NCBI RefSeq assembly: GCF_021026295.1
Contig: NZ_JAJNDA010000005.1
Coordinates: 248,001-312,000, forward strand
Source of the DNA: Actinomycetospora soli
GTDB taxonomy: Bacteria > Actinomycetota > Actinomycetes > Mycobacteriales > Pseudonocardiaceae
Direction: 5' to 3'
Length of the DNA stretch: 64,000 nucleotides
In this document: positions 50,646 to 59,482 of the stretch, in pieces
How positions within the stretch are numbered: the stretch's first letter is position 1
Layout of the letters: every line of letters starts with the position of its first letter
Program-made: the position numbers and the translations under genes
Notes under the pieces: model-generated
Told to the model about the DNA's origin: nothing
The model's database searches: none
What the model saw: the letters and a program-made list of their open reading frames with translations, nothing else

Positions 50646-51986
50646 TCAGGCCTCGGCCGACCGCGCCAGGCGGAACCCCGAGAAGATCTGGCGCCGGATC
50701 GGCAGGTCCCAGTTCCGGAAGGTCGTGCGCGCGTTGATCGAGCCCACGCCGAACGACGAGCCGCGCAACATCCTGAAGTCCCCGCCGAAGAACACCTCGG
50801 AGTACTCCTTGTACGGGAACGGGGCGAAGCCGGGGTACCCCTCGAAGCCCGAGTCCAGCCACTCCCACACGTCGCCGACGAGCTGGTGCACCCCGAGCGG
50901 CGAGGCGCCCTTCGGGTACGCACCGACGGGGGCCGGCTGCAGGTGGCGCTGGTCGAGGTTCGCGTGCTCGGGCGTCGGGTCGTCGTCGCCCCACGGGAAG
51001 CGCCGGGTCTCCCCCGTCGCCGGGTCGAACCGGGCGGCGTACTCCCACTCGACCTCGGTGGGCAGGCGTCGCCCGGCCCAGCGCGCGTAGGCGTCGGCCT
51101 CGTGGAAGCAGACGTGCACCACCGGCTGGTCGGCCACGTCGGCGATCGCCTGCCGCTCGCCGAAGCTCGTCCGCTGCCAGGCGCCGTCGACCCGTTCCCA
51201 GGTCATCGGGGCGGACCAGCCCTCGGCGGTGATGTGCTCCCAGCCCGCGTCCGACCACAGCTCGCGCCGGGTGTAGCCGCCGTCGTCGACGAAGCGGGCG
51301 TACTCGCCGTTGGTGACCGGCGCCGCGCCGAGGTGGAAGGGCTCGACGTCGACCGGGTGCGCCGGCCGCTCGTTGTCCAGGGCGTAGACGTCGGGTCCGG
51401 TCGCGTCGACGCCCATGGTGAACCGGCCGCCCGGGTGGAACACCTCGGTGCCGACCAGCTCCCGGGCCAGCTCCGAGGCGGGCGGCGGCGGGGCGTGCAG
51501 CGCCTGCGGCCCGACCCGCAGCTGGTGCGTGGCGAGCATCGTCTCCACGTGCTGCTGCTCGTGCTGGGCGATCATCCCGTAGACGAAGCCGTCCTCGAGC
51601 AGGGCGCGTCCGTCGGGGCCGGCCTCGTCGAGGATCTCCAACGTCCGCTCGCGCACCGTCGCCCCGTAGGCCCGGGCCTCGACGGGGTCGAGCAGCGGCA
51701 GCTGCGGACGGCCTGCGCGGGGGTTGGTGAAGGCGTCGTAGAGGTGGTCGATGTCCTCGCGGACCCCGGGGCCCACGGCGTCCCCGGGCGTGGCCCGCCG
51801 GACCAGCCAGAAGTCCTCCATGTTCGCGATGTGCGCGACGTCCCAGTGCAGGGGCGACATCAGCGGCGAGTGCTGGCGGGTCAGCTCGACGTCGTCCACG
51901 GCGTCGGTCAGCGCCTGGGTGCGGCGCCGGGCCGTGGCGAGCTCCTGGGCCAGTCGGATACGGAGCTCGTCGGGAAAGCGGGTCAT
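50646..51986 (-). CDS. egtB: Ergothioneine sulfoxide synthase
   Basis: The 446-residue non-haem iron enzyme joins hercynine and gamma-glutamylcysteine. The DinB-like N-terminal domain supplies iron ligands, including the two histidines of HEQQHVETM; SPLHWDVAHI is the third-histidine region. The C-terminal formylglycine-generating-enzyme-like (sulfatase-modifying) fold shows FTMGVDATGPDVYALDNERPAH and RLPTEVEWEYAAR. Its ATG overlaps the egtA stop (ATGA). Confidence 0.95.
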   Translation of the reverse strand: MTRFPDELRIRLAQELATARRRTQALTDAVDDVELTRQHSPLMSPLHWDVAHIANMEDFWLVRRATPGDAVGPGVREDIDHLYDAFTNPRAGRPQLPLLDPVEARAYGATVRERTLEILDEAGPDGRALLEDGFVYGMIAQHEQQHVETMLATHQLRVGPQALHAPPPPASELARELVGTEVFHPGGRFTMGVDATGPDVYALDNERPAHPVDVEPFHLGAAPVTNGEYARFVDDGGYTRRELWSDAGWEHITAEGWSAPMTWERVDGAWQRTSFGERQAIADVADQPVVHVCFHEADAYARWAGRRLPTEVEWEYAARFDPATGETRRFPWGDDDPTPEHANLDQRHLQPAPVGAYPKGASPLGVHQLVGDVWEWLDSGFEGYPGFAPFPYKEYSEVFFGGDFRMLRGSSFGVGSINARTTFRNWDLPIRRQIFSGFRLARSAEA

Positions 51987-53359
51987 GCGGGATCGCCTCC
52001 GGGCAGGACCGGTTCGTCCGGGTCGCGCGGGTACGGGTACGGGTTCTCGACGGCGGGTCCGAGCTCGCCCTCGCCGGGCTCGACGGTGGCGTCGTCGGCG
52101 GGGCAGCGACCGCGCAGCGTGCGGCGCTCGGCCACGTCGCCGACCAGGGCCGCGAGCTCGGGGTCGGTGTCGCGCAGGCCGCCGACGGCGAGCTCGGCCA
52201 CGCGCGCGGCGGAGCGCCGGAGCTCGGCGTCGTCGAGCCCGTGGCGGGCCGCGGCGACCCAGCGGTGGGCGACCGGCGCGACGGCGTCGCGCGCCCGGTC
52301 GAGCGTGGTCGGGTCGGCGAGGAGCCCGGTGATGACCGCGAGCGGGACCGCCCACTCGCCGCCGGGCTGCTGGTCGACGTAGCGGACCTCGACGTGCCCG
52401 TGCGGGCGGACCGGCGGGAACAGCGTCGTCAGGTGGTAATCCAGGTCGTCCCAGGTGGGCGCGACGTCGAGGCCACCACGGCCGTCGATCCAGTCACCGA
52501 AGGTGACGGCCGGCGGCGCGTTCCAGTGACCGTGGCGCCGCACGCACAGCAGCTGCGTGCCGAGGGCGCGGTCGGCCCACTCGACGGCGGGGTCGTCGCC
52601 CAGGCCGACCGGGGGACGCGTGCGCTCGGGGTCCAGCGAGAGCCACGCGGCCATGCGGGCGGACTTCCAGCCCGTGCGCCGGCCGTGCGCGGCGGGCGAG
52701 TTGGCGAACATCCCGACCAGCGTCGGGCCGATCTCGTGCAGCGCCTGCCAGCGCGCGGCGACCTGCGCGCCCTCCCCCGCGTCGAGGCAGAGCTGGACCG
52801 CCGAGGTGGAGCACATCATGGTGCGGCCGTGCGGGCCGACGCGGTCGAAGGCCGCCTCCATGGCGGCGTAGCGCGGGACGCGCAGGATGCGGCGCGGCGG
52901 GCGGAGCGGGTCGGCCGCGCGGTCGACGAGGGTGAGGCCCTCGGTGGCGAGGCGCTCGCGGATCACGGCGGCGTCGGTCTGCACCGCTGCAACCAGCGTG
53001 GACAGGTTCTCCAGGGGCGGTGAGGCGATCTCGACCTGGCCGCCGGGCTCGACGGTGACGGTGCTCCCGGCGGGGAGCGGTTCCGGAGCGGAGGGGGCCA
53101 GGGAGGACGGCGGGGCGCCGGTGACGGTGGGGACGGAGGTGCGCAGCGTGTTCGGGGCATGGGGCCCGAGCACCCGCAGCAGCTGGGCGGGGTCGACCTC
53201 GTCGGCGGGGCGCCAGGCGGAGCGCACGAGCCACTCCAGTTCGGCGCCGAGCAGTCGGGGCGGGCCGTGCTTGAAGCAGACGGACGCGACGTACGCCGCG
53301 GCGGCGGCCCGGTCGGGCACCGGTGCGGCCGGATCGAGGTCGATCGCGGGAGCAGCCAT
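51983..53359 (-). CDS. egtA: Glutamate-cysteine ligase EgtA
   Basis: The 458-residue GCS2-type ligase makes gamma-glutamylcysteine for the EgtB step. Landmarks are LLGAELEWLV (Mg-ATP/glutamate site start), VTVEPGGQVEIASPPLENL and MMCSTSAVQLCLDAG. GAGGGGAGTGAG precedes ATG 53359. It is first in the operon egtA-B-C-D. A 25-base palindrome lies 40 bases upstream. No egtE lyase is present in this cluster. Confidence 0.92.
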   Translation of the reverse strand: MAAPAIDLDPAAPVPDRAAAAAYVASVCFKHGPPRLLGAELEWLVRSAWRPADEVDPAQLLRVLGPHAPNTLRTSVPTVTGAPPSSLAPSAPEPLPAGSTVTVEPGGQVEIASPPLENLSTLVAAVQTDAAVIRERLATEGLTLVDRAADPLRPPRRILRVPRYAAMEAAFDRVGPHGRTMMCSTSAVQLCLDAGEGAQVAARWQALHEIGPTLVGMFANSPAAHGRRTGWKSARMAAWLSLDPERTRPPVGLGDDPAVEWADRALGTQLLCVRRHGHWNAPPAVTFGDWIDGRGGLDVAPTWDDLDYHLTTLFPPVRPHGHVEVRYVDQQPGGEWAVPLAVITGLLADPTTLDRARDAVAPVAHRWVAAARHGLDDAELRRSAARVAELAVGGLRDTDPELAALVGDVAERRTLRGRCPADDATVEPGEGELGPAVENPYPYPRDPDEPVLPGGDPA

Positions 53360-53398
53360 GTCGTCTCACTCCCCTCGGTGCTCGAAGGTGATCCACCT

Positions 53399-53423
53399 GT
53401 GCCCCACGGGTCCCGTGAGGCAC
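53399..53423. promoter_or_regulatory. Palindrome in the egtA leader, candidate operator
   Basis: GTGCCCCACGG at 53399-53409 pairs with CCGTGAGGCAC at 53413-53423 with one mismatch and a three-base centre. A TAGCGT -10 candidate on the minus strand (53432-53437) puts the likely transcription start just upstream of it. Confidence 0.45.
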
Positions 53424-53518
53424 GGCGAACGACGCTACACGCGGGTTCCGGCCGCTGCAGGGGTACGAACGCCGGTGTTCGGCGTATCACGTACCCCCGA
53501 CGACATCACCCTCGGTGA

Positions 53519-55387
53519 TCACGCCGCCCCGGCGAACTGGGTGTGGTGCAGGTCCGCGTAGCGCCCGGCGCGGGCGAGGAGCACGTCGTGCGAACCCTGC
53601 TCGACGACCCGACCGTCCTCCACCACGGCGATGGTGTCGGCGCTGCGGATCGTGGAGAGCCGGTGCGCGATCACGATCGCGGTGCGTCCGACCAGCGCCT
53701 CCGTGAGCGCCTCCTGGACCGCCACCTCGGACTCGGAGTCCAGGTGGGCCGTGGCCTCGTCGAGGATGACCACCCGCGGCGCCGCCAGCAGCAGGCGCGC
53801 GATCGTCAGCCGCTGGCGCTCGCCACCGGAGAGCCGGTAGCCGCGCTCGCCGACCACGGTCTGCAACCCGTCGGGCAGGTCGGCCAGCAGGGAGCCGAGC
53901 CGGGCCCGCCGCAGGGCGGTGACCAGTTCCGCATCGGTGGCCTCGGGCTTCGCGTAGCGGAGGTTCCCGGCGATGGTGTCGTGGAAGAGGTGGCCGTCCT
54001 GGGTGACCACGCCGATCGCGCCGCGCAGGTCGGCGAAGCTCGCGTCCCGGATGTCCGTCCACGCCCCGGGGCGGCCCACCTCCACCGCGCCGGAGTCCAC
54101 GTCGTAGAGCCGCGGCACCAGCGACGCGATCGTCGACTTCCCGGCACCCGATGGTCCGACGAGGGCGAGCATGTGCCCCGGCGCCACCTCGAGGTCGACG
54201 CCGTGGAGCACCTCGTGGTTCTCGGTGTGCTCCAGGGTGGCGACCTCCTCCAGGCTCGCCAGCGAGATCGTCGACGCGTCGGGGTAGGTGAAGCGCACGT
54301 CGCGCAGGCGCACCCCGAGCGGGGTCGCCGGCAGCGGGGTGGGGTCGGGTCGCTCGGTCAGCGAGGGCTTCAGGTCCAGCACCTCGAACACCCGCTCGAA
54401 GCTCACGAGCGCGCTCATGACGTCCACCCGCGCGTTCGCGAGCTGGGTCAGCGGGCCGTAGAGGCGGGTCAGCAGCAGGGCGAGGCTCACCACGGTGCCG
54501 GCCTCGATGCGCCCGGTGAACGCGAGCCAGCCGCCGACGCCGTAGACCATCGCCTGCGCGAGGGCGCTGACCAGCGTCAGGCTCGTCATGAAGACGCGGT
54601 TGGCCATCGCGGTGCGGACGCCGATCGCGCGGACCCGGTCGGCGCGGTCGCCGAACTCCTCGGCCTCGGCCTGCGGGCGTCCGAAGAGCTTGACCAGGGT
54701 GGCACCGCCCGCGGAGAACCGCTCGGTCATCTGGCCGGTCATCGCGGCGTTGAGGTTCGCCGACTCCCGCTGCAGCGCGGCGATGGTGCGGCCCATGCGC
54801 CGCGCCGGGAGGATGAAGATCGGCAGGAGCACGAGGGCGAGCAGCGTGATCTGCCACGCGAGCGTGATCATCACGGCGACGGTCAGCACCAGTTGGATCA
54901 CGTTGGTCACCAGACCCGAGAGGGTCGAGGTGAAGGCCCGCTGCGCGCCGATGACGTCGTTGTTCAGACGGCTGACGAGCGAGCCGGTGCGGGTACGGGT
55001 GAAGAAGGCGACCGGCATCGACTGCACGTGGCCGAACACGGCGCGGCGCAGGTCGTAGATCAGGCCCTCGCCGATGCGCGAGCTCATCCAGCGCTCGGCG
55101 AGCCCGAGGAGGGCGTCGGCGACCGCGAGACCGGCGATGGCGACCGCGATCCAGACGACCGTGGCGAGGCCGGTGCGGTTGACGATCGCGTCGACCACGC
55201 GCCCCGCCAGCACCGGGACGCCGACCGCGATCACGGCGGAGACCGTGGTGAGCGCCAGGAAGGCGAAGAGCATCCGGTGGTGCCGCGAAGCGAACCGCCA
55301 GATCCGCGGCAGGGTCCCCTTCGGCACCGACCGCGGCAGCTTGTCGCCCTGCGACATCGACATCATCAACATCCAGGCGTTCTCCAC
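53519..55387 (-). CDS. ABC exporter, fused permease and ATPase
   Basis: The 622-residue half-transporter has six membrane helices in residues about 35-320 (RMLFAFLALTTVSAVIAVGV onwards) and a C-terminal nucleotide-binding domain. That domain has Walker A GPSGAGKST, signature LSGGERQR, Walker B VVILDEATAHLD and switch IAHRLSTIRSAD. It probably works as a homodimer exporting a hydrophobic compound or drug. GTG 55387 follows GGGGAGAGC. The promoter has MerR/SoxR-type geometry, suggesting induction by redox-active or toxic compounds. Confidence 0.88.
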   Translation of the reverse strand: MENAWMLMMSMSQGDKLPRSVPKGTLPRIWRFASRHHRMLFAFLALTTVSAVIAVGVPVLAGRVVDAIVNRTGLATVVWIAVAIAGLAVADALLGLAERWMSSRIGEGLIYDLRRAVFGHVQSMPVAFFTRTRTGSLVSRLNNDVIGAQRAFTSTLSGLVTNVIQLVLTVAVMITLAWQITLLALVLLPIFILPARRMGRTIAALQRESANLNAAMTGQMTERFSAGGATLVKLFGRPQAEAEEFGDRADRVRAIGVRTAMANRVFMTSLTLVSALAQAMVYGVGGWLAFTGRIEAGTVVSLALLLTRLYGPLTQLANARVDVMSALVSFERVFEVLDLKPSLTERPDPTPLPATPLGVRLRDVRFTYPDASTISLASLEEVATLEHTENHEVLHGVDLEVAPGHMLALVGPSGAGKSTIASLVPRLYDVDSGAVEVGRPGAWTDIRDASFADLRGAIGVVTQDGHLFHDTIAGNLRYAKPEATDAELVTALRRARLGSLLADLPDGLQTVVGERGYRLSGGERQRLTIARLLLAAPRVVILDEATAHLDSESEVAVQEALTEALVGRTAIVIAHRLSTIRSADTIAVVEDGRVVEQGSHDVLLARAGRYADLHHTQFAGAA

Positions 55388-55422
55388 GCCGCTCTCCCCA
55401 CCTCGCTCGGACCTGGCCCCGA

Positions 55423-55453
55423 GCGTGCGACCTCGACCATGGTCGAGGTCAAG
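55423..55453 (-). promoter_or_regulatory. MerR/SoxR-type promoter of the ABC exporter
   Basis: On the minus strand a -35 TTGACC (55453-55448) and a -10-like CACGCT (55428-55423) are separated by 19 bases. A perfect 22-bp palindrome with arms GACCTCGACCA (55430-55451) fills the spacer. The long spacer with central dyad is the MerR-family hallmark, and the arms resemble SoxR boxes (CCTCAA...TTGAGG). No merR or soxR gene is adjacent. Confidence 0.65.
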
Positions 55454-55632
55454 CGGACGTCCCGGCGGCCGCGGCGGGTGGTGGTCCGCCGGTCCGGCCC
55501 CCGATTATCCGCGGGAGGGCGTACCGATGCGCGGACACCGGACCGGTGTTCGCGCAGAGCGTCGTGCGTGGCGTCGCGGACCCGAACCGCCCGCTGCTGG
55601 ACGGACCCGGGAGACGCCGCGACGAGGAGTCG

Positions 55633-55845
55633 TCAGGAGGTCTTCTTGGTGCGGGTGGCGCCGCCGCGCCCCCGCAGGGTGACCCCGGACTCGGAGAGCA
55701 CCCGGTGCACGAAGCCGTACGAACGGCCCGTGGACTCCGCGAGCGAGCGGATGCTCGCCCCCTTCTCGTACTTCTTCTTGAGGTCCGTCGCGAGCTTGTC
55801 CCGCTGGTCGCCCGTGATGCGGGCGCCCTTCTTCAGGTCGGCCAT
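55633..55845 (-). CDS. Small helix-turn-helix protein (Rv1473A-like)
   Basis: The 70-residue basic protein reads MADLKKGARITGDQRDK..., with an HTH at about residues 30-52 (GASIRSLAESTGRSYGFVHRVLSESG) and a basic tail RGRGGATRTKK. Closely similar short proteins are widespread in actinobacteria, and M. tuberculosis Rv1473A occupies the same place beside an ABC-F gene. GAGGGGTGGATGAACC precedes the ATG. It is presumably DNA-binding; targets are unknown. Confidence 0.85.
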   Translation of the reverse strand: MADLKKGARITGDQRDKLATDLKKKYEKGASIRSLAESTGRSYGFVHRVLSESGVTLRGRGGATRTKKTS

Positions 55846-56040
55846 GGTTCATCCACCCCTCTCCCGGACGGTGCCCGGTCGACCCATGATGATCGCCGGA
55901 GGCGGTGTGCGCCACGGCACAATCCACATGATCGGTGAGCGGTTGGGCCGATCGGAGCGGGATCGCCTCCGCAGGGACCAATGACCATCGTTCCTGCTCA
56001 GCAAGGCTGTTCGACGCTCAACCGCGTCGGGCGCCCCGGA

Positions 56041-57663
56041 TCAGGCGAGTTCGACGAGCTCCAGGTGCTCGACGTTGAAGTGGTCCTCGGTGCCGTCCGG
56101 GAGCAGGATGACCCGTTCCGGCTCGAGCGCCTCGACCGCGCCGGGATCGTGCGTCACGAGCACGACGGCGCCCTCGTAGTGGCGTAGCGCGTCGAGCACC
56201 TTCTCCCGCGAGGCAGGGTCGAGGTTGTTCGTCGGCTCGTCGAGGAGCAGCACGTTCGCGGCGCTGGAGACCAGGCCGGCCAGGGCCAGCCGGGTGCGCT
56301 CGCCGCCGGAGAGGGTGCCCGCGGGCTGGTCGAGCTGCTCGCCGGTGAACTGGAACGCGCCGAGCAGCGTCCGCAGCTGCTGCTCGGGGGTGTCCGGCGC
56401 GGCGGACCGGGCGTTCTGCCACACCGTGCGGTCCATGTCGAGCGTGTCGTGCTCCTGGGCGAAGTAGCCCGTGCGCAGCCCGTGCCCGGGCGTCACACCC
56501 CCGGTGTCGGGGCTCTCCACGCCCGCCATGATCCGCAGCAGCGTCGTCTTCCCCGCGCCGTTCAGCCCGAGGATGACCACCCGGGAGCCGCGGTCCACGG
56601 CCAGGTCGACGCCGGTGAAGACCTCGAGCGAGCCGTAGCTCTTCGACAGCCCGGAGGCGGTGAGCGGCGTCCGTCCGCAGGGCTGGGGCGTGGGGAACCG
56701 GATCGCGGCGACCCGGTCGGCCACGCGCTCCTCGTCGAGGTTGGCCAGCAGCGCGTCCGCGCGGCGCTGCATCTGCTTGGCGGCGACCGCCTTCGTGGCC
56801 TTCGCGCCCATCTTCGCGGCCTGGGCCGAGAGGGCGGAGGCCTTCTTCTCGGCGTTCGCGCGCTCCCGCTTGCGCCGGGCCTCGTCGTCAGCCCGGGCCT
56901 GCAGGTAGTTCTTCCAGTTCATGTTGTAGACGTCGAGCTCGCCGCGGGTCGCGTCGAGGAACCAGACCTTGTTGACCACGTCCGCGAGCAGGTCGGTGTC
57001 GTGGCTGATCACGACGACGCCACCGTCGTAGGCCTTGAGGAAGGTCCGCAGCCAGGAGATGGAGTCGGCGTCGAGGTGGTTGGTCGGCTCGTCCAGCAGC
57101 AGGGTGGTACCGGAGTTGCCGCCGTCGCCGGAGGCCGCGAAGAGGATGCGGGCGAGCTCGACCCGGCGCCGCTGGCCGCCGGAGAGGGTCTCCAGCGGCT
57201 GGGCGAGCACGCGGTCGGGCAGTCCGAGGTTCGAGCAGATGCGGCCGGCCTCGCTCTCCGCGGAGTAGCCGCCCAGGTCGCTGAAGCGCTCCTCCAGGCG
57301 GCCGAAGCGCGCGATGGCCCGGTCCCGCTCGGCGTCGTCGGCCAGCTCGGCCATCGCCGTCTGGACCTTCTCCATGTCACGCAGGATCTGGTCGAGGCCG
57401 CGGGCGGAGAGCACGCGGTCGCGGGCGAGCACCGAGAGGTCGCCCTCGCGGGGGTCCTGCGGCAGGTAGCCGACGGGCCCGGTGGAGCGGATCGTGCCGC
57501 CGTACGGCTCCGACTCCCCGGCGATGGCCCGCAGCGAGGTGGTCTTCCCGGCGCCGTTGCGGCCGACGAACGCGATGCGGTCCCCCGGCTGCACGCGCAG
57601 GGTCACCCCGGCGAGCAGGACGCGGGAGCCGGCACGCAGCTCGAGGTCGGACGCGGTGATCAC
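56041..57663 (-). CDS. ABC-F family ATPase
   Basis: The 540-residue protein has two ATPase domains and no membrane segment. Walker A sites are GRNGAGKT (about 34-41) and GLNGAGKT, signatures are LSGGQRRR and LSGGERTR, and Walker B segments are TTLLLDEPTNHLD and VLLLDEPTNNLD. A charged linker (QARADDEARRKRERANAEKKAS) lies between them. ABC-F proteins act on ribosomes in translation control or antibiotic protection. GTG 57663 is probably leaderless (TACACT eight bases upstream). It corresponds in position to M. tuberculosis Rv1473. Confidence 0.9.
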   Translation of the reverse strand: MITASDLELRAGSRVLLAGVTLRVQPGDRIAFVGRNGAGKTTSLRAIAGESEPYGGTIRSTGPVGYLPQDPREGDLSVLARDRVLSARGLDQILRDMEKVQTAMAELADDAERDRAIARFGRLEERFSDLGGYSAESEAGRICSNLGLPDRVLAQPLETLSGGQRRRVELARILFAASGDGGNSGTTLLLDEPTNHLDADSISWLRTFLKAYDGGVVVISHDTDLLADVVNKVWFLDATRGELDVYNMNWKNYLQARADDEARRKRERANAEKKASALSAQAAKMGAKATKAVAAKQMQRRADALLANLDEERVADRVAAIRFPTPQPCGRTPLTASGLSKSYGSLEVFTGVDLAVDRGSRVVILGLNGAGKTTLLRIMAGVESPDTGGVTPGHGLRTGYFAQEHDTLDMDRTVWQNARSAAPDTPEQQLRTLLGAFQFTGEQLDQPAGTLSGGERTRLALAGLVSSAANVLLLDEPTNNLDPASREKVLDALRHYEGAVVLVTHDPGAVEALEPERVILLPDGTEDHFNVEHLELVELA

Positions 57664-57671
57664 AGGGGTCC

Positions 57672-57677
57672 AGTGTA
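57672..57677 (-). promoter_or_regulatory. Candidate -10 for leaderless ABC-F gene
   Basis: TACACT on the minus strand lies eight bases before GTG 57663, and no ribosome-binding site is visible. Confidence 0.45.
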
Positions 57678-57778
57678 GGCGAGGCGTTGCGCCCGATCCC
57701 CCGGCCGGTGAGGATCCGCCGCCGCGAGTGACGACCACGACAGCGCCCCGGTCGTAGGGCTGCTTCACACCGGCCCCG

Positions 57779-57784
57779 GATAAT
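57779..57784 (+). promoter_or_regulatory. Candidate -10 (GATAAT) for the gene at 57792
   Basis: GATAAT is near-consensus and ends seven bases before ATG 57792, again a leaderless layout. An in-frame ATG at 57783 lies inside it and is therefore unlikely as the start. Confidence 0.5.
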
Positions 57785-57791
57785 GGTGCGT

Positions 57792-58175
57792 ATGGGCCTG
57801 TTCAACTGGTTTCGCCGCTCGGGGTCGTCCGGCCTCGGAGCCGACGGCCGACGCCAGGTCCTCGACCGCGAGGGCGGCCCGGCCGACCTGGAGCACCTGC
57901 GTGCCTTCGCGGCGAGCCGCACCGGCGTGGAGTTCTTCGTCGAGCCGGAGACCACGGCGACCGACACCACCGTCGTGGCCGTGGCCAAGGACGGCGAGTG
58001 GACCCGTCGTCGGGTGGGCACGCCGCGGGCGGCCGAGCGGCTCGCGCGCCGGTGCAAGGTGCCGGTCTACGACGTGCAGGTGACCGGTTACCCCCAGGCC
58101 ATGCGGGACTGGAACGCGCGGGCGAAGGCCGATCGCGAAAGACTCGCCGCGTGGGAGCGGGAGATCAACGACTGA
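57792..58175 (+). CDS. Conserved hypothetical protein, 127 residues
   Basis: The small soluble protein begins MGLFNWFRRSGSSG, with an alpha/beta core (EHLRAFAASRTGVEFFVEPETTATDTTVVAVAKDGEWTRRRVGTPRAAERLARRCKVPVYDVQ) and a charged helical tail. I have the impression of similar small actinobacterial proteins but cannot name a family. Its end overlaps the lycopene cyclase gene. Confidence 0.65.
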   Translation: MGLFNWFRRSGSSGLGADGRRQVLDREGGPADLEHLRAFAASRTGVEFFVEPETTATDTTVVAVAKDGEWTRRRVGTPRAAERLARRCKVPVYDVQVTGYPQAMRDWNARAKADRERLAAWEREIND

Positions 58176-59389
58176 CCGGACGCGGGGCCGACGTCCTCGT
58201 CGCCGGAGGCGGTCCGGCGGGGTGGTCGGCCGCCCGGGCGTGCGCCCGGCGGGGGCTCGCGGTGACGCTGGTCGACCCGCACCCGGACCGGCGCTGGCGG
58301 CACACCTACGGCGCGTGGGCCGACGAGGTCCCGACGACGGGTCCCGACGCGCTGCCCGGTGCCGTCGTTGCCACCTCGGGGCCCGGCTTCGCCATCGCCC
58401 GGCGCACCCACCCCCTCGCCGGCTGCTACGCCGTGCTGGACACCGGCGCCCTGCAGGACGCGCTGCGCGAGCCGGACGTGACGGTGCACCGCGGGCGGGT
58501 CCTCGGCCTCGAGGACGGGGCGGCCGTCCTGGACGGCGGCGCCCGCCTCCCCGCGGGCCTGGTCCTCGACGCCAGCGGTGCCGCCCAGGTGCTCTCCCGG
58601 TCCCGACGACGGGTGCCGCGGCCGGCCGAGCAGACGGCGGTCGGCGTGGTGGTGCCCTCCGCGGTCGCCGCACGGGTGACCGGGGGCCGGTTGGTCTTCA
58701 TGGACTGGCGCCCGCTGCACGGCTGCCCGGGCTGGCCGACCTTCCTCTACGCCATCCCGCTCGGCGGCGACGACTGGCTGCTCGAGGAGACCTCGCTGGC
58801 CCGGCGGCCCGGCCTCCCGCTGCCCGAGCTCGCCACCCGGCTGCGTCGTCGCCTGGTCGCCTGTGGGCTGGGCGCGGACGAGATCCCGCTCGACGACCGC
58901 ACCCGTGTCGAGCACGTCCGCTTCGCGGTGGACACGCCGACCCACCGCTCCCCCGCCGGGGTGGTCCCGCTCGGGGCCGCGGCGTCCCTGGTGCACCCGG
59001 CCACCGGCTACTCGCTGACACGCTCGCTCGAGGTCGCCACTCGACTGGCGGAGGTGCTCGTCGCTCGACCCGACCATGCAGGGTGGGTCGACGCGGCCGG
59101 TCGAGCGGTGCGCCCGACCGCGGGCCGGGTCGTCCACGCCATGCGGCGGCGCGGCCTCGACGTGCTGCTCCGGATGCCGCCGGCCGAGGTCCCGGAGTTC
59201 TTCGAGCGCTTCTTCAGCCTTCCCGCGACGGCCCAGCGCGGGTACCTCGGGGCGCACGACGACGTCGGCGGCTCGGTCCGCGCGATGCTCTCGGTGTTCG
59301 CGCACCTCTCGCCGCGCCTGCGTCGTCACCTGATCGCCGGATCACTTCTGGGTGCCGGACGCGATCGAACCGGTGAGGACGGGTACTAG
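58151..59389 (+). CDS. Lycopene cyclase family protein (plant-type CrtL/CrtY)
   Basis: The flavoprotein has a dinucleotide-binding motif (VLVAGGGPAGWSAARACARRG), HTYGAWADEVP matching the lycopene cyclase WxDE-type motif, and HPATGYSLTRSLEVATRLAEVL near the C-terminus, matching the family HPATGYS signature. It would cyclise lycopene ends to beta-ionone rings. The start is uncertain: GTG 58151 gives 412 residues, overlapping the previous gene by 25 bases; CTG 58172 is an alternative. No other carotenoid gene is adjacent. Confidence 0.72.
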   Translation: MGAGDQRLTGRGADVLVAGGGPAGWSAARACARRGLAVTLVDPHPDRRWRHTYGAWADEVPTTGPDALPGAVVATSGPGFAIARRTHPLAGCYAVLDTGALQDALREPDVTVHRGRVLGLEDGAAVLDGGARLPAGLVLDASGAAQVLSRSRRRVPRPAEQTAVGVVVPSAVAARVTGGRLVFMDWRPLHGCPGWPTFLYAIPLGGDDWLLEETSLARRPGLPLPELATRLRRRLVACGLGADEIPLDDRTRVEHVRFAVDTPTHRSPAGVVPLGAAASLVHPATGYSLTRSLEVATRLAEVLVARPDHAGWVDAAGRAVRPTAGRVVHAMRRRGLDVLLRMPPAEVPEFFERFFSLPATAQRGYLGAHDDVGGSVRAMLSVFAHLSPRLRRHLIAGSLLGAGRDRTGEDGY

Positions 59390-59482
59390 TCCGTCCGAAC
59401 GGAGTACCGCGTGACCATTCGCGGCTCTCGCTCGTTTCGTGGACGGGCGGGATGAGACCGCCAGAAATCGGAGCAGACCACC

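Noticed and set aside
53413..53465. SigR/SigH-type promoter (GGAAC...GTT) upstream of egtA
   Set aside because: The spacing between GGAAC and GTT is about 14 bases, shorter than the usual 16-19, so an oxidative-stress sigma promoter is not supported.
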